The notes below the pieces were generated by a model that did not search any database, was not told the origin of the DNA, and worked only from the letters and a program-made list of their open reading frames with translations. Positions 46,563-55,912 of a DNA stretch of 64,000 bases are shown piece by piece. A program made the translations under genes and the position numbers. The stretch's first letter is position 1, and every line of letters starts with the position of its first letter. Source of the DNA: Pseudoflavonifractor sp. 60 (lineage in GTDB: Bacteria; Bacillota; Clostridia; Oscillospirales; Oscillospiraceae); assembly GCF_009911645.1 (NCBI RefSeq), contig NZ_QWKI01000001.1, positions 1 through 64,000 of the forward strand. Reading direction: 5' to 3'.

Positions 46563-47951
46563 TTATTCTAAATGATTTACCAGCTGCTTGAACACCTTGC
46601 CCCGTTCCATAAAGTTCTTGAACCGGTCGAAGGCGGCACAGGCCGGGGACAGCACCACCACATCCCCTTCCTGGGCAATGTCTCGAGCGGCGGCCACGGC
46701 AGCGGTCAGGTCTTCCGTCTCCAGCAGTCTCAGGCCGCTTTCTGCACAGCTCTCCGCATTCTCCACCGCCTTTTTGATGGCAGGGGCGGTGTCGCCGGTG
46801 AGAATGAGTGCCTTCACCTTTTTGACAATTTCAATGCCCAGCTGGGTGAAGGGCACCCCCTTGTCGTAGCCGCCGGCGATGAGGATCAGCTTCTGGTCAA
46901 AGGAGTCAAGACAGGCCATGGTGCGGGTGGGGCTGGTACCGATGGAGTCGTTGTAGTACTTCACCCCGTTCAGCTCCCGCACCAACTCAATGCGGTGCTC
47001 CACTCCGGTGAACCGCTGGGCCACCGCACGCACACACTTGTCGGGGACGATCCCGTCCACCGCCGCAATGGCCGCCATGTAATTTTCAATATTGTGCAGT
47101 CCGGGAATATGGATGTTGTCCAGCGGCAGGACCTCCCTGCTGCCCATGTCGTTGGTCAGCCAGATGGCCCCGTCCCGCAGGTATACCCCCTCCTCCAGCC
47201 GCTGCTTCCGGCTGAACAGCATCGTCCGCCCCACAGCGGTCTTGGCCAGGGAGCGGGTGATATCGTTGTCGAAGTTAAAAATGGCCCGGTCCTGGGGGCC
47301 CTGGTGGCAGAAGATATTCAGCTTGGCTCCGGTGTACTCCTCCATGGTGTGGTGGTAGTCCAGGTGATTGGGAGACAGATTTGTGAATACCGCCACATTG
47401 GGACTGCGGTCCATGGTCATCAGCTGGAAGGAGGACAGCTCCACCACCGCCACGTCGTCAGACGTCATACCGTCTACGTCGGGCAGCAGGGGACGTCCAA
47501 TGTTGCCCCCCAGATAGACATTCCGCCCAGCCTCTTTTAAAAACTCGCTGATAAGGGTCGTGGTGGTGGTTTTGCCATCGCTGCCGGTAACACCGATGAT
47601 CTTGCAGGGGCACAACTGGAAAAACAACTCCATCTCAGAGGTAAGGATACTCCCCTGCTCCAGCGCCTTTTGCAGCTCCGGCGTGTTGGGGCTGAGGCCA
47701 GGGGTTCGGAAAATCATATCAAACCGGTGGATCTTGGCCAGGTAGTCGGGCCCCAGCCGCAGCTTGGCCCCCAGGCTCTCCAACTCAGCGGCCTGTTCCG
47801 CAACCCGTTCCCTGGGGGATTTGTCGCAGACAGTGACCCTCAGTTCAGCCCGCAGCAAAGTGCGGATCAGTGGGGTATTACTAACCCCCATCCCGATAAC
47901 TGCAATGGACTTGCCCCGCAGGGTCTCCAAATATTCAGACATGGTGGACAT
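46563..47951 (-). CDS. murD: UDP-N-acetylmuramoyl-L-alanine--D-glutamate ligase
   Basis: The 462-residue enzyme adds D-glutamate in peptidoglycan precursor synthesis. It has IAVIGMGVSN (16-25), the ATP loop GSDGKTT (123-129), ELSSFQL and FTNLSPNHLDYHHTMEEY. Length fits MurD. ATG 47951 has GAAGGAGGACG just upstream. No other mur genes of the usual dcw cluster are here. Confidence 0.96.
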   Translation of the reverse strand: MSTMSEYLETLRGKSIAVIGMGVSNTPLIRTLLRAELRVTVCDKSPRERVAEQAAELESLGAKLRLGPDYLAKIHRFDMIFRTPGLSPNTPELQKALEQGSILTSEMELFFQLCPCKIIGVTGSDGKTTTTTLISEFLKEAGRNVYLGGNIGRPLLPDVDGMTSDDVAVVELSSFQLMTMDRSPNVAVFTNLSPNHLDYHHTMEEYTGAKLNIFCHQGPQDRAIFNFDNDITRSLAKTAVGRTMLFSRKQRLEEGVYLRDGAIWLTNDMGSREVLPLDNIHIPGLHNIENYMAAIAAVDGIVPDKCVRAVAQRFTGVEHRIELVRELNGVKYYNDSIGTSPTRTMACLDSFDQKLILIAGGYDKGVPFTQLGIEIVKKVKALILTGDTAPAIKKAVENAESCAESGLRLLETEDLTAAVAAARDIAQEGDVVVLSPACAAFDRFKNFMERGKVFKQLVNHLE

Positions 47952-48030
47952 AGAAACGTCCTCCTTCCATTATTTTCTTCTGAATATTATATTACCATAT
48001 TCTCCCGGATAATTCAATCATTCCGCCCAT

Positions 48031-48070
48031 GAAAAAGCCCCGCACGGCAAGTTCCGCGCGAGGCTTGTCA
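48031..48070 (-). terminator. Terminator after the coiled-coil gene
   Basis: On the minus strand AAGCCTCGCGCGGAA...CCGTGCGGGGCTTTTTC forms a stem and ends in T residues. It is 10 bp past the coiled-coil gene stop. Confidence 0.85.
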
Positions 48071-48080
48071 TTTTACCGGT

Positions 48081-48479
48081 TCAAGCCAGCATCAGCTCTT
48101 GAATTTGGCGGTTGTGCTGATGGACCACCATCTCCAGCGCGGAAATTCGGACCTCCAATGCCTCGTACTTTTCCAGTGGGGTGACCCGGTCCAAAGCAGC
48201 CTGCTGGCCCTCCATCAGCAGATTCAGTGTCCGCTGCAGCTCGGTATCCATATAAATTCTGACGCCATCCACCTTGTTCTCCAGCCGCATATTGTTGGCC
48301 TGGATGTTCTGAAGCCCTTCCACCTGCAGGTGCAGTCCCTGGATGTCCTCCTTCAAATTCTGGATATCTGCCTTCAAAATCTGGACGTTCTCCTTCAGCG
48401 TGGAGATATCCTGGCGCATGGGTTCCATTGTGGATTCTATAACCCGGCCAATGGCCTGAATCAGTTCCTGGTCTGTCAT
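48081..48479 (-). CDS. Hypothetical coiled-coil protein
   Basis: The 132-residue protein begins MTDQELIQAIGRVIESTM and is nearly all heptad-like helix (about 15-130), with phased repeats QILKADIQNLKEDIQGLHLQV. It recalls small coiled-coil proteins common in Clostridia and phages, with no defined function. ATG 48479 follows AAGGAGAGGCACG. It is coupled to xerD upstream. Confidence 0.8.
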   Translation of the reverse strand: MTDQELIQAIGRVIESTMEPMRQDISTLKENVQILKADIQNLKEDIQGLHLQVEGLQNIQANNMRLENKVDGVRIYMDTELQRTLNLLMEGQQAALDRVTPLEKYEALEVRISALEMVVHQHNRQIQELMLA

Positions 48480-48499
48480 CGTGCCTCTCCTTATCTGAA

Positions 48500-49381
48500 T
48501 CACGCCCTGGGGTGGGCCTTTTTGTATACGTCCTTGATTTTTTTGTTAATTAGCTTGGAATATATCTGAGTGGAGGAGATATCTGCATGGCCCAGCATCT
48601 CCTGAATAGATCTGAGGTCGGCGCCATTCTCCAGCAGATGGGCAGCAAAGGAGTGGCGCAGTGTGTGGGGAGTGACATCCTTTTGAATGCCCGCCTTCTC
48701 TTGATAATACTTAATCAGCTTCCAAAAGCCCTGCCGGCTCATCCGTTCACCGTTCATGTTAACGAACAGTGCCGTCTCATCCACCGATTCCACCAGCTGG
48801 GGTCTGACACGATTGACATACTCCCCCAGCGCACGGATGGCTGCCGGGTAGAGGGGGATGGTGCGCTCCCGGCCCTTGCTGAAGCACCGAAGCACCCCTC
48901 CCGGCAGGTTCAGGTCGTCTACATCCAGCTCGATGAGCTCGCTGACCCGGATGCCGGTCGCGTAGAGCAACTCCAGCATAGCCCGGTCCCGGTAGCCCTT
49001 CAAATCAGTACACTCGGGCTGCTCCAGAAACAGCTCCACCTCTTTCCCGGTGAGTACCTGGGGCAGCTTGCGCTCTACCTTGGCGGCAGAGACTCCCTTG
49101 GCCGGATTCTGATCCACATAGCCCTTGGACATCAGACAGGCGTAGAAGGACTTGATGGAGGCCACAGAGCGGGTTACCGTGGCAGGCGACTTTCCCCGTT
49201 TCGTCAGGGAGTTTGCATAGTCCTCCACATCCCGGTTGGCCACCTGGGTAAGGGGCAGCCCCTTGCCCTCCATCGCTACAGCAAACTGATGGACGTCCCG
49301 GAGGTAGGAGCTGACCGTGTTGGCCGAGGCACGCTTTTCAGTTTTCAGAAAATCCTCGTAGACCGACAGTAGTTCAGACAC
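48500..49381 (-). CDS. xerD: Tyrosine recombinase XerD
   Basis: The 293-residue protein has the catalytic set R145, K169, H239, R242, H265 and Y274 (GIRVSELIEL, SKGRERTI, TLRHSFAAHLL, LGHADISSTQIY). It should resolve chromosome dimers with XerC. Start GTG 49381 is chosen since GGGGGGAG lies 8 bp before it; TTG 49387 or 49399 are possible. It is cotranscribed with spoIIM upstream and the coiled-coil gene downstream, an arrangement I remember for xerD in Firmicutes. Confidence 0.92.
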   Translation of the reverse strand: MSELLSVYEDFLKTEKRASANTVSSYLRDVHQFAVAMEGKGLPLTQVANRDVEDYANSLTKRGKSPATVTRSVASIKSFYACLMSKGYVDQNPAKGVSAAKVERKLPQVLTGKEVELFLEQPECTDLKGYRDRAMLELLYATGIRVSELIELDVDDLNLPGGVLRCFSKGRERTIPLYPAAIRALGEYVNRVRPQLVESVDETALFVNMNGERMSRQGFWKLIKYYQEKAGIQKDVTPHTLRHSFAAHLLENGADLRSIQEMLGHADISSTQIYSKLINKKIKDVYKKAHPRA

Positions 49382-49405
49382 TTCCAAGACTCCCCCCAAT
49401 TAATC

Positions 49406-50005
49406 TTACAGCACCACCTGAGCCACGCCCCGCAGCAGAACTGGTACCACCCAGTACTCCAGCAGTCCTGCCGACAGCCCCAGCCCAGCACAGGCCACAG
49501 CCCGATACCAGATGGCCGGATTCAGCGGGGGAGCGCTCTCCCCCAAGGACCGGCGCAGCAGCCGCTGAGCAGAGAGCAGGCCAGGGGTCCCCAGTAAAAA
49601 CAGCGCAGGCGACCAAAGCAGGGCGGGCAGTCCAAAGAGGATGAATGCGGGGAGGAGGCCTCTCCAGCCAAAAATCCGGCAGAAGCAGGCGGCGGGAAAG
49701 CAGAGGGAGAAACCCCGCACCCAGAAAACCAGAGGCATCCCCACCGTCCCCAGCGCGGTCAGCGTCAGCACCAGAACAGCCAGCACATACTTCATCTGCC
49801 CCCAGATGACCGGCCACAATCTGCGCGGCAGCTCACCCTCCTGGGTCAGGGTCAGATAATCCGCCAAATACTCGCTCAGCTCCTGCGCTCCCTCTCCGTT
49901 GGACGCGGCGGCAAGTACACAGCCAACAGAGCCGCCCAGTAAGAAGGCAATACTCAGCACAATCAGCGCGCCACCTTGTCCCGGCGGCAAGTCCCATTTT
50001 TTCAT
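49406..50005 (-). CDS. spoIIM: Stage II sporulation protein M-like
   Basis: The 199-residue membrane protein has about five helices and the SpoIIM/DUF95-like motif FILFGLPALLWSPALFLLG with RGFSLCFPAACFCRIFGW. SpoIIM is part of the SpoIIDMP machine for engulfment. Start ATG 50005 is one option; GTG 50011 and 50020 also fit. It is followed by xerD, with 24 bp between. Confidence 0.82.
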   Translation of the reverse strand: MKKWDLPPGQGGALIVLSIAFLLGGSVGCVLAAASNGEGAQELSEYLADYLTLTQEGELPRRLWPVIWGQMKYVLAVLVLTLTALGTVGMPLVFWVRGFSLCFPAACFCRIFGWRGLLPAFILFGLPALLWSPALFLLGTPGLLSAQRLLRRSLGESAPPLNPAIWYRAVACAGLGLSAGLLEYWVVPVLLRGVAQVVL

Positions 50006-50205
50006 TCCCACAGGCGTCACCTCAGGACTAGCCTATGTGGGGGAGTGCTGAAATAGACGCAGACGGCACCGTCTCTTTATCTGATGAATCTACTATAGCG
50101 CTAACTGCCATTTTTCGCAAGAGGTTTTTGCGAATTTCTCCATTTTTGTCAATTCTTTCAATACTTTATGTTAACTATGTTATGTCAACCGTGCAAACCA
50201 ACAAA

Positions 50206-50240
50206 GAAACGGAGCCGAGCGACCGGCTCCGTTTCAAGGG
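50206..50240 (-). terminator. Terminator downstream of the SCIFF maturase gene
   Basis: AAACGGAGCCG and CGGCTCCGTTT pair around a 6-base loop; on the minus strand CTTTG follows. The rest of 50006-50296 is AT-rich and has no gene. Confidence 0.75.
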
Positions 50241-50296
50241 GTATTCTGTTTGAGGTTGGGGGAAACACGCCGCTTTTGGACAGAAATATTGGAAAA

Positions 50297-51718
50297 TCAG
50301 GCCTCGCAGAGATTACAATCTGTATTATTACATTTTGTATTCGCTGGTTCGCCCATCCCTGCCGCCAGGGCGTTCAGGGCAATGGCACACTCCAGGCGTT
50401 TGCGCTGCATTGCGCAGGCCACCTCGTTTGACCTTGTTATGTCGCCGTTGACAAGCAGATTGGATGCAGAGCAGCCCCCGCTACAGTAGAACCTGGCCCA
50501 GCACTCCTGACAGGCCGGACGGGTGTAGATATTCTGTTGGGCAAACCGCCCAGAAATATCCATATCGAAGGAGCCGTCGTGGACGCTGCCCATGCAGTAC
50601 TCCTCCCTGCCCACAAACTGGTGGCAGGGGTAGATATCCCCATCGGGTGTGATGGCCACGTACTCACAGCCGGCGCCGCACCCCCGTAGCCGCTTGATGA
50701 CACAGGGCCCTTGGGACAGATCTACGTTGAAATGGAAAAAGTTGATGTCCTTCCGGTCCATCAGTGCCTGGGCCAGCTTTTCGTATTCCTTCTCTACCCT
50801 GCTCAGGTCCTCCTCCCGGATGGCAAAAGGGTCGTCCGCAGGACCGCTGCAAGGCTCCACCGACACGTGGCGGAAGCCCAGGTCCCCCATACGGAGTACG
50901 TCAGCTGTGAAGTCCAGATTTTCCCGGGTAAAGGTTCCCCGCACATAGTAGTCCCGGGTTCCCCGCCCGGCCACCAGCTTCTGGAACTTGGGGACGATCA
51001 CCTCGTAGCTCCCCTTTCCGTTCACTGTGGGGCGCATCCGGTCATTGACCTCCTGGCGGCCGTCCAGAGACAGCACTACGTTGGACATCTCCCGGTTGAT
51101 ATAGTCGATGGTCTCGTCATCCAGCAAAACACCGTTGGTGGTGATTGTAAAGCGAAATACCTTGTCATGCTCTTTTTCCAGAGACCGGGCATATTCTACC
51201 GTCCGCTTTACCGTGTCCAGGGCCATTAGGGGTTCACCGCCAAAGAAATCGACCTCGATATTGCGCCGCTTCCCCGACTTGGTCACTACCCAGTCAATGG
51301 CTTTTTTGGCAGTTTCAAAGTCCATCGTCATGCGGTGTCCAGTGCCAAAATCCCCCGTTGAAGCAAAACAATATCTACATCTCAGGTTACAATCGTGAGA
51401 GACATGAAGGCAAAGGGCCTTGACTACTGCAGCCTTGGGCAGATCCATAGCCGCCTTCGTGTCCAGGTAGTCGTCGTTGGTGAAGAGCAGTCCGGCCTCC
51501 TGGAGCTCTTGAAGCTCCTGCCAGCTCTCCTCCAAATCGGCGGGGTCGTACTGGGGAAGCTGGGCTGCCAGCTCCTGGGGTACCCTCCCCTCCCCTACCG
51601 GGCCTTCCCCCAATTTTTTTAGTAAATCATAGGTCAACTGGTCCAACACGTGAACTGCGCCACTATTGACGTCAGCCGCTAGGTATTGGCCCAGAGCTGT
51701 AAAGGTATGTACCTTCAT
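50297..51718 (-). CDS. scfB: SCIFF radical SAM maturase
   Basis: The 473-residue radical SAM enzyme has the cluster motif C110-x3-C114-x2-C117 in HVSHDCNLRCRYCFASTG and a Cys-rich SPASM/twitch region (CGAGCEYVAITPDGDIYPCHQF, CQECWARFYCSGGC). It matches the thioether-forming SCIFF peptide maturases. It makes sulfur-to-alpha-carbon crosslinks in the SCIFF peptide, which is encoded 606 bp upstream. N-terminal residues form the precursor-binding RRE-like domain. It ends with CNLCEA. Confidence 0.93.
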   Translation of the reverse strand: MKVHTFTALGQYLAADVNSGAVHVLDQLTYDLLKKLGEGPVGEGRVPQELAAQLPQYDPADLEESWQELQELQEAGLLFTNDDYLDTKAAMDLPKAAVVKALCLHVSHDCNLRCRYCFASTGDFGTGHRMTMDFETAKKAIDWVVTKSGKRRNIEVDFFGGEPLMALDTVKRTVEYARSLEKEHDKVFRFTITTNGVLLDDETIDYINREMSNVVLSLDGRQEVNDRMRPTVNGKGSYEVIVPKFQKLVAGRGTRDYYVRGTFTRENLDFTADVLRMGDLGFRHVSVEPCSGPADDPFAIREEDLSRVEKEYEKLAQALMDRKDINFFHFNVDLSQGPCVIKRLRGCGAGCEYVAITPDGDIYPCHQFVGREEYCMGSVHDGSFDMDISGRFAQQNIYTRPACQECWARFYCSGGCSASNLLVNGDITRSNEVACAMQRKRLECAIALNALAAGMGEPANTKCNNTDCNLCEA

Positions 51719-51740
51719 AGTGTAATCCTCTCTTCATTTT

Positions 51741-52256
51741 TTAGTTGTTGCAGATGTGACACCCAAAGACAGTGAGCAGGGTCTGATGCCTGGGACACAA
51801 CGGAAAGCCGCACAGAACCGGGTCGGAGACATCCGCGCCGAGGAGCCACTCCTCCAGTGCGTCTGCCTTGATCTCCGAGAAGGCCATCTCCCCTACCAGC
51901 TCCGCGAACCGATCCAGACAGGGAAACAGCAGCTTCTCATTGGGATGGTAGTCCAATTTTTCCCAGCCCATCCGCTCCCTGGCCCCCGCAGCCACACAGA
52001 GCAAAAACTCTCTGTCACGGGCAAACGAGGCCGGGGCCCAGGGCATGTCCCGCAGGTCGAATCCCACCGTCCCCATCCCGACCCTGCTCTGGTCCCGCTC
52101 CGCCAGCCAGACGATCAGCCGCTTTTCTGACACGGTCTTAGCCAACGCCGAGCCGCCGAGGACCAGAACATTCAAAAAGACGTCTGTCAGGCCGTTGCTC
52201 ATCTGGAGGCATGTCCCGCCGGATGTGGACGGATTCAGACCGATCATATTCCCCAT
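51741..52256 (-). CDS. Unknown protein in the SCIFF operon
   Basis: The 171-residue soluble protein begins MGNMIGLNPSTSGGTCLQM and ends GFPLCPRHQTLLTVFGCHIC, with several Cys. I do not recognise a family. It lies directly between the SCIFF peptide (67 bp away) and the maturase (22 bp) and is transcribed with them. ATG 52256 follows GGGAGGATGAC. Its place suggests a role in SCIFF processing or an adjacent function; this is inference only. Confidence 0.75.
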   Translation of the reverse strand: MGNMIGLNPSTSGGTCLQMSNGLTDVFLNVLVLGGSALAKTVSEKRLIVWLAERDQSRVGMGTVGFDLRDMPWAPASFARDREFLLCVAAGARERMGWEKLDYHPNEKLLFPCLDRFAELVGEMAFSEIKADALEEWLLGADVSDPVLCGFPLCPRHQTLLTVFGCHICNN

Positions 52257-52323
52257 GTCATCCTCCCCCCAGGCATAGCAAAAAGGCAGGCGCGGGCGCA
52301 CCTGCCTCTTTTAAGCGGGCTTT

Positions 52324-52464
52324 TTACTTGTTCTCGCACTTTTGGTTGGCGACGGTGCAGGAAGTCTTGCAGGCGGACTGGCAAGAGGTCTGGCACTCGC
52401 CGCAGCCGCCCTTCGCGGCGCTGGCCTTCAAGGTGGCCCCGTTGAGAGTCTGAATATGCTTCAT
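52324..52464 (-). CDS. scfA: SCIFF peptide (six Cys in 45 residues)
   Basis: The 46-residue peptide starts MKHIQTLNGATLKASAAKGG and has Cys at 21, 24, 28, 32, 36 and 43, the exact SCIFF spacing (TIGR03973). ATG 52464 follows AGGAGGAGATACCA. The maturase scfB is downstream in the same direction. The thioether acceptor is typically a Thr among the TSC repeats. Its biological role is not known. Confidence 0.97.
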   Translation of the reverse strand: MKHIQTLNGATLKASAAKGGCGECQTSCQSACKTSCTVANQKCENK

Positions 52465-52546
52465 TGGTATCTCCTCCTGTTTCATTGCTTACAGCAGATT
52501 CTGCCATAGTGACAGTTATTATAACATAGCGTCCGAGAGATTTCAA

Positions 52547-52969
52547 TCATCTTCTGCGTTTTTTCTTGGGTTTTCTTGCCAGCAATCCCGGGATCGCCCC
52601 ACCGCACAGGCAGGCGCACAGGAGTCCAGCGCCTCCGTTGGCAATGGAGGCCCCCTGGCAGGCGATCAGTCCAGCAGTGAGCAGCAGCAAAAAAAGCACC
52701 GCTCCCGCCCCCAGTCCCACCAGCAGAGACCGGCTGCCAACCCGGTGGACGGCCCAGGTCCCGCCCACCAGAGCACCCAAAACACATACAGCCAGTACGC
52801 CCCCATACATACCGCTCACCGGTATAACGCCCATGGACACCAGCACCGCGCAGACCAGCAGGGCCAGGATGGTAGTCACTCCGGCCAGCACGCCGCCCTT
52901 GAGTACTTCACAGGTGGTATTGAGCCACTGGCCGCCCAACTCTTCTGGCCGCCGTTCCTTCTTCTTCAT
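52547..52969 (-). CDS. TIGR04086-family membrane protein
   Basis: The 140-residue protein has about four helices and a basic C-terminus (KPKKKRRR). The family is known to me as a neighbour of SCIFF genes in Clostridia. Function unknown. ATG 52969 is favoured over the GTG upstream by GAGGGTGTTTTT. It lies between yajC and the SCIFF gene. Confidence 0.83.
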   Translation of the reverse strand: MKKKERRPEELGGQWLNTTCEVLKGGVLAGVTTILALLVCAVLVSMGVIPVSGMYGGVLAVCVLGALVGGTWAVHRVGSRSLLVGLGAGAVLFLLLLTAGLIACQGASIANGGAGLLCACLCGGAIPGLLARKPKKKRRR

Positions 52970-53034
52970 AAAAACACCCTCCCCCACGGTTTGGTAAAAC
53001 CTATGCGGGGAGGGCGAAAGACATACCTGTTTTG

Positions 53035-53313
53035 TTAGGCGGCGGGCTGCTCAGGGGCCACATTTTTGCTGGAGACGGCCCACTTGGTGAACTCGATGCG
53101 GACCCGGTCGGCGCTGGTCTCAATCACAATCGTGCTCTCGTTTACCTTGCAGATGGTGCCAACGATTCCGCCAATGGTGGTGATGACATCCCCCACCTTC
53201 AGAGAGTCACGCAGATTCTGTGCCTCTTTTTTCCGCTTGTTTTCCGGGCGGATCATAAAGAAGTACAGCATAGCGAACATCAGCACCATCATAATAATAA
53301 AATAAGGGTCCAT
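53035..53313 (-). CDS. yajC: Preprotein translocase subunit YajC
   Basis: The 92-residue protein has one N-terminal membrane helix (about 5-20, MMVLMFAMLYFFMIRP) and the YajC core SLKVGDVITTIGGIVGTI. It supports SecDF-dependent export. ATG 53313 follows TGGAGGAGAATTTT; the GTG 15 bp upstream is part of that ribosome site. It follows tgt by 84 bp. Confidence 0.95.
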   Translation of the reverse strand: MDPYFIIMMVLMFAMLYFFMIRPENKRKKEAQNLRDSLKVGDVITTIGGIVGTICKVNESTIVIETSADRVRIEFTKWAVSSKNVAPEQPAA

Positions 53314-53397
53314 AAAATTCTCCTCCACAGTTTAAAATCACGCTTGTCAATTATATTTCTCTTTGACACAGTGAACAATATTATAGCGGATAATTTT

Positions 53398-54567
53398 TCA
53401 GTTGACAAGCCCTTTTGGCAAATTTCTCTCATCCTCTTGGGCTGGCCGGCCCAGCAGGTCCGAATAGTTTGCCCGGAAGTCCTCAAAGGTCCTATTTTCC
53501 AGACTCTCCCGGATACGAGCCATCAGTTCATTATAGAAGTGAAGATTGTGGAGCACCGCCAGCCGCATGGCCAGCATCTCTCCCGCGGTGACTAAGTGGC
53601 GCAGGTAGGCCCGGGAGAAGGACCGGCAGGCGGGGCAATCGCAGGCGGAGTCGATGGGCCGGGGATCCAGCTTAAACTTTTCATTTTTGATGTTAATGGT
53701 CCCCTTCCAGGTGTACAGCTTGCCGTGGCGGGCGTTCCGGGCGGGCATGACGCAGTCGAAGAAGTCGATCCCCCGGGCCACCCCCTCAATGATGTTGGAG
53801 GGGGTCCCCACCCCCATCAGATACCGGGGCTTTTCCCAGGGCATATGGGGCTCCACCGCGTCGATGATGTCGTACATCACCTGGGTTGGCTCCCCCACCG
53901 CCAGCCCGCCGATGGCGTAGCCGTCGCAGTTCAGCTTGGCGATCTCGTCCATGTGCCACACCCGCAGGTCGGCATAGGTCCCCCCCTGGTTAATGCCGAA
54001 CAACTGCTGTTGAGGATTCACGGTATCCGGCAGGGCGTTCAGCCTGTCATGCTCTGCAATACAGCGCTCCAGCCACCGAGCCGTCCGCTCACAGGAGGCT
54101 TTTACATACTCATAGGGAGAAGGGTTTTCTACACACTCGTCAAAGGCCATTGCGATGTCGCTGCCCAGGTTGGACTGGATTTGCATGGACTCCTCCGGGC
54201 CCATGAAGATACGCCGGCCGTCGATGTGGGAGGCGAAGGTAACCCCCTCCTCCTTGATCTTCCGCAGGCCGGACAAAGAAAAGACCTGAAAGCCCCCGCT
54301 GTCGGTGAGCATGGGGCCATCCCAGTCCATGAATCTGTGGAGGCCGCCCAGTTGACGCACCACTCCGTCCCCGGGACGTAGGTGAAGATGGTAGGTGTTG
54401 GACAGCTCCACTTGACAGCCGATTTCCTTCAAATCCTGGGCGGACACCGCGCCCTTTATGGCCCCCTGGGTCCCTACATTCATAAACACCGGTGTCTGGA
54501 CCACCCCGTGGGCGCAGGTGAATACGCCCCGCCGGGCACGGCCCTCTTGTTTTAAAATTTCAAACAC
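53398..54567 (-). CDS. tgt: Queuine tRNA-ribosyltransferase
   Basis: The 389-residue enzyme exchanges guanine for a queuosine precursor at position 34 of GUN tRNAs. Seen are LTDSGGFQVFSL, GGLAVGEP and the zinc-binding CDCPACRSFSRAYLRHL. Length is typical. It is in operon order with queA and yajC as in many Firmicutes. Confidence 0.96.
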   Translation of the reverse strand: MFEILKQEGRARRGVFTCAHGVVQTPVFMNVGTQGAIKGAVSAQDLKEIGCQVELSNTYHLHLRPGDGVVRQLGGLHRFMDWDGPMLTDSGGFQVFSLSGLRKIKEEGVTFASHIDGRRIFMGPEESMQIQSNLGSDIAMAFDECVENPSPYEYVKASCERTARWLERCIAEHDRLNALPDTVNPQQQLFGINQGGTYADLRVWHMDEIAKLNCDGYAIGGLAVGEPTQVMYDIIDAVEPHMPWEKPRYLMGVGTPSNIIEGVARGIDFFDCVMPARNARHGKLYTWKGTINIKNEKFKLDPRPIDSACDCPACRSFSRAYLRHLVTAGEMLAMRLAVLHNLHFYNELMARIRESLENRTFEDFRANYSDLLGRPAQEDERNLPKGLVN

Positions 54568-54592
54568 ACAAAAACTCCTTTGTTATCCCTTA

Positions 54593-54850
54593 TCATTTTT
54601 TCGAAAGACCATCAAAAAATGCCCGCAGCTCCGCCCTGCACTCCGGGGTCAGCTGGGTCTTGCGGACCCCCTGCACCGCCCCCTCCAGAGCGGTGAGCTT
54701 GTGGAAACAGGAATCCGGATCCCGGGCCTTCAGCCGCAGAAAGGCCATCTCAGTGCCCAGCCCCTTCAGCTCCTCCGAATCCCGAATTTCCACCTGGTTC
54801 AGCAGCCGGGACAGCTCCGGGCCGATGTTGGGCAGCCTGGTCAATTCCAT
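54593..54850 (-). CDS. TfoX C-terminal-like helix-hairpin-helix protein
   Basis: The 85-residue protein is MELTRLPNIGPELSRLL followed by an EELKGLGTEMAFLRLKA segment, the TfoX_C pattern of a helix-hairpin-helix pair. It lacks the N-terminal domain of TfoX/Sxy. Role unknown. ATG 54850 follows ATGGAGGTACTTTT. It lies between tgt and queA. Confidence 0.85.
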   Translation of the reverse strand: MELTRLPNIGPELSRLLNQVEIRDSEELKGLGTEMAFLRLKARDPDSCFHKLTALEGAVQGVRKTQLTPECRAELRAFFDGLSKK

Positions 54851-54863
54851 AAAAGTACCTCCA

Positions 54864-55895
54864 TCATTCAAAGTCGGCAATCATCATGGCATCGCCGAAG
54901 GAAAAGAACCGGTAGCGCTCCCGCACCGCCGTTTCATAGGCGTCCAGGACGTGTTCCCGTCCTGCCAGGGCGGACACCAGCATAATCAGCGTGGACTGGG
55001 GCAGGTGGAAATTGGTAATCAAGGCATCCAGGACCTTGAACTTATAGCCGGGGTAGATGAAGATATTGGTCCAGCCGGATCGCTCCGTTATGGTGCCGTC
55101 CTCCGCCGCAAAGCTCTCAATGGTGCGGCAGGAGGTGGTACCTACGCAGACGACCCGTCCCCCGTTTTTCCGGGTCTCGTTGATGGTGCTGGCGGTCTCC
55201 CGGGAGATCATGCAGAACTCGGAGTGCATCTCGTGGTCCTGGATATCCTCCGCCTTTACAGGGCGGAAGGTCCCCAGTCCCACATGGAGTGTAACGTAGC
55301 ATACCTTTACACCCATTTCCCGTACCTGTTCCAGCAGTTCTGGAGTAAAGTGGAGCCCGGCGGTGGGCGCGGCGGCGGAGCCCGTCACCTTGGAGTAGAC
55401 GGTCTGATACCGCTCCTGGTCCTGGAGCTCCGCCTTGATATAGGGCGGCAGGGGCATTTTGCCCAACTGCTCCAAAATCTCCAGAAAAATGCCCTGGTAG
55501 TGGAAGCGCACCGCCCGTTTGCCGTCCTCCAGCTCCGCCTCTATGGAAGCGGTGAGCTGTCCGTCTCCAAAAGACACCTGGACTCCCGGTTTCAGCTTGC
55601 GTCCAGGACGGACCAGGCACTCCCACAGGTTGTCCCCCTTGTCGGAGAGGAGGAGCACCTCGCAGGCGCCGCCGGTGGGACGGTGGCCGATGAGCCGGGC
55701 GGGCAGGACCCGGGAGTCGTTGAGGACCAGGCAGTCCCCAGGCCGCAGGAGGCTGGGCAGGTCGTAAAAATGCCGGTGGGCCGTGACTCCGGTGGTCTTG
55801 TCCAATGTGAGCAGACGGGAGGCGTCCCGCCGCTTTAAAGGGGTCTGGGCAATGAGCTCTTCGGGGAGCTGAAAATCAAAGTCAGAAGTTTTCAA
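54864..55895 (-). CDS. queA: S-adenosylmethionine:tRNA ribosyltransferase-isomerase
   Basis: The 343-residue enzyme transfers the ribose of SAM to preQ1 in tRNA on the way to queuosine. Motifs: [46 protein letters not shown] and [11 protein letters not shown]. Paired with tgt two genes away. The SpoIID-type gene lies just upstream. Confidence 0.96.
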   Translation of the reverse strand: MKTSDFDFQLPEELIAQTPLKRRDASRLLTLDKTTGVTAHRHFYDLPSLLRPGDCLVLNDSRVLPARLIGHRPTGGACEVLLLSDKGDNLWECLVRPGRKLKPGVQVSFGDGQLTASIEAELEDGKRAVRFHYQGIFLEILEQLGKMPLPPYIKAELQDQERYQTVYSKVTGSAAAPTAGLHFTPELLEQVREMGVKVCYVTLHVGLGTFRPVKAEDIQDHEMHSEFCMISRETASTINETRKNGGRVVCVGTTSCRTIESFAAEDGTITERSGWTNIFIYPGYKFKVLDALITNFHLPQSTLIMLVSALAGREHVLDAYETAVRERYRFFSFGDAMMIADFE

Positions 55896-55912
55896 GGGAA
55901 TACATCCTTTAT

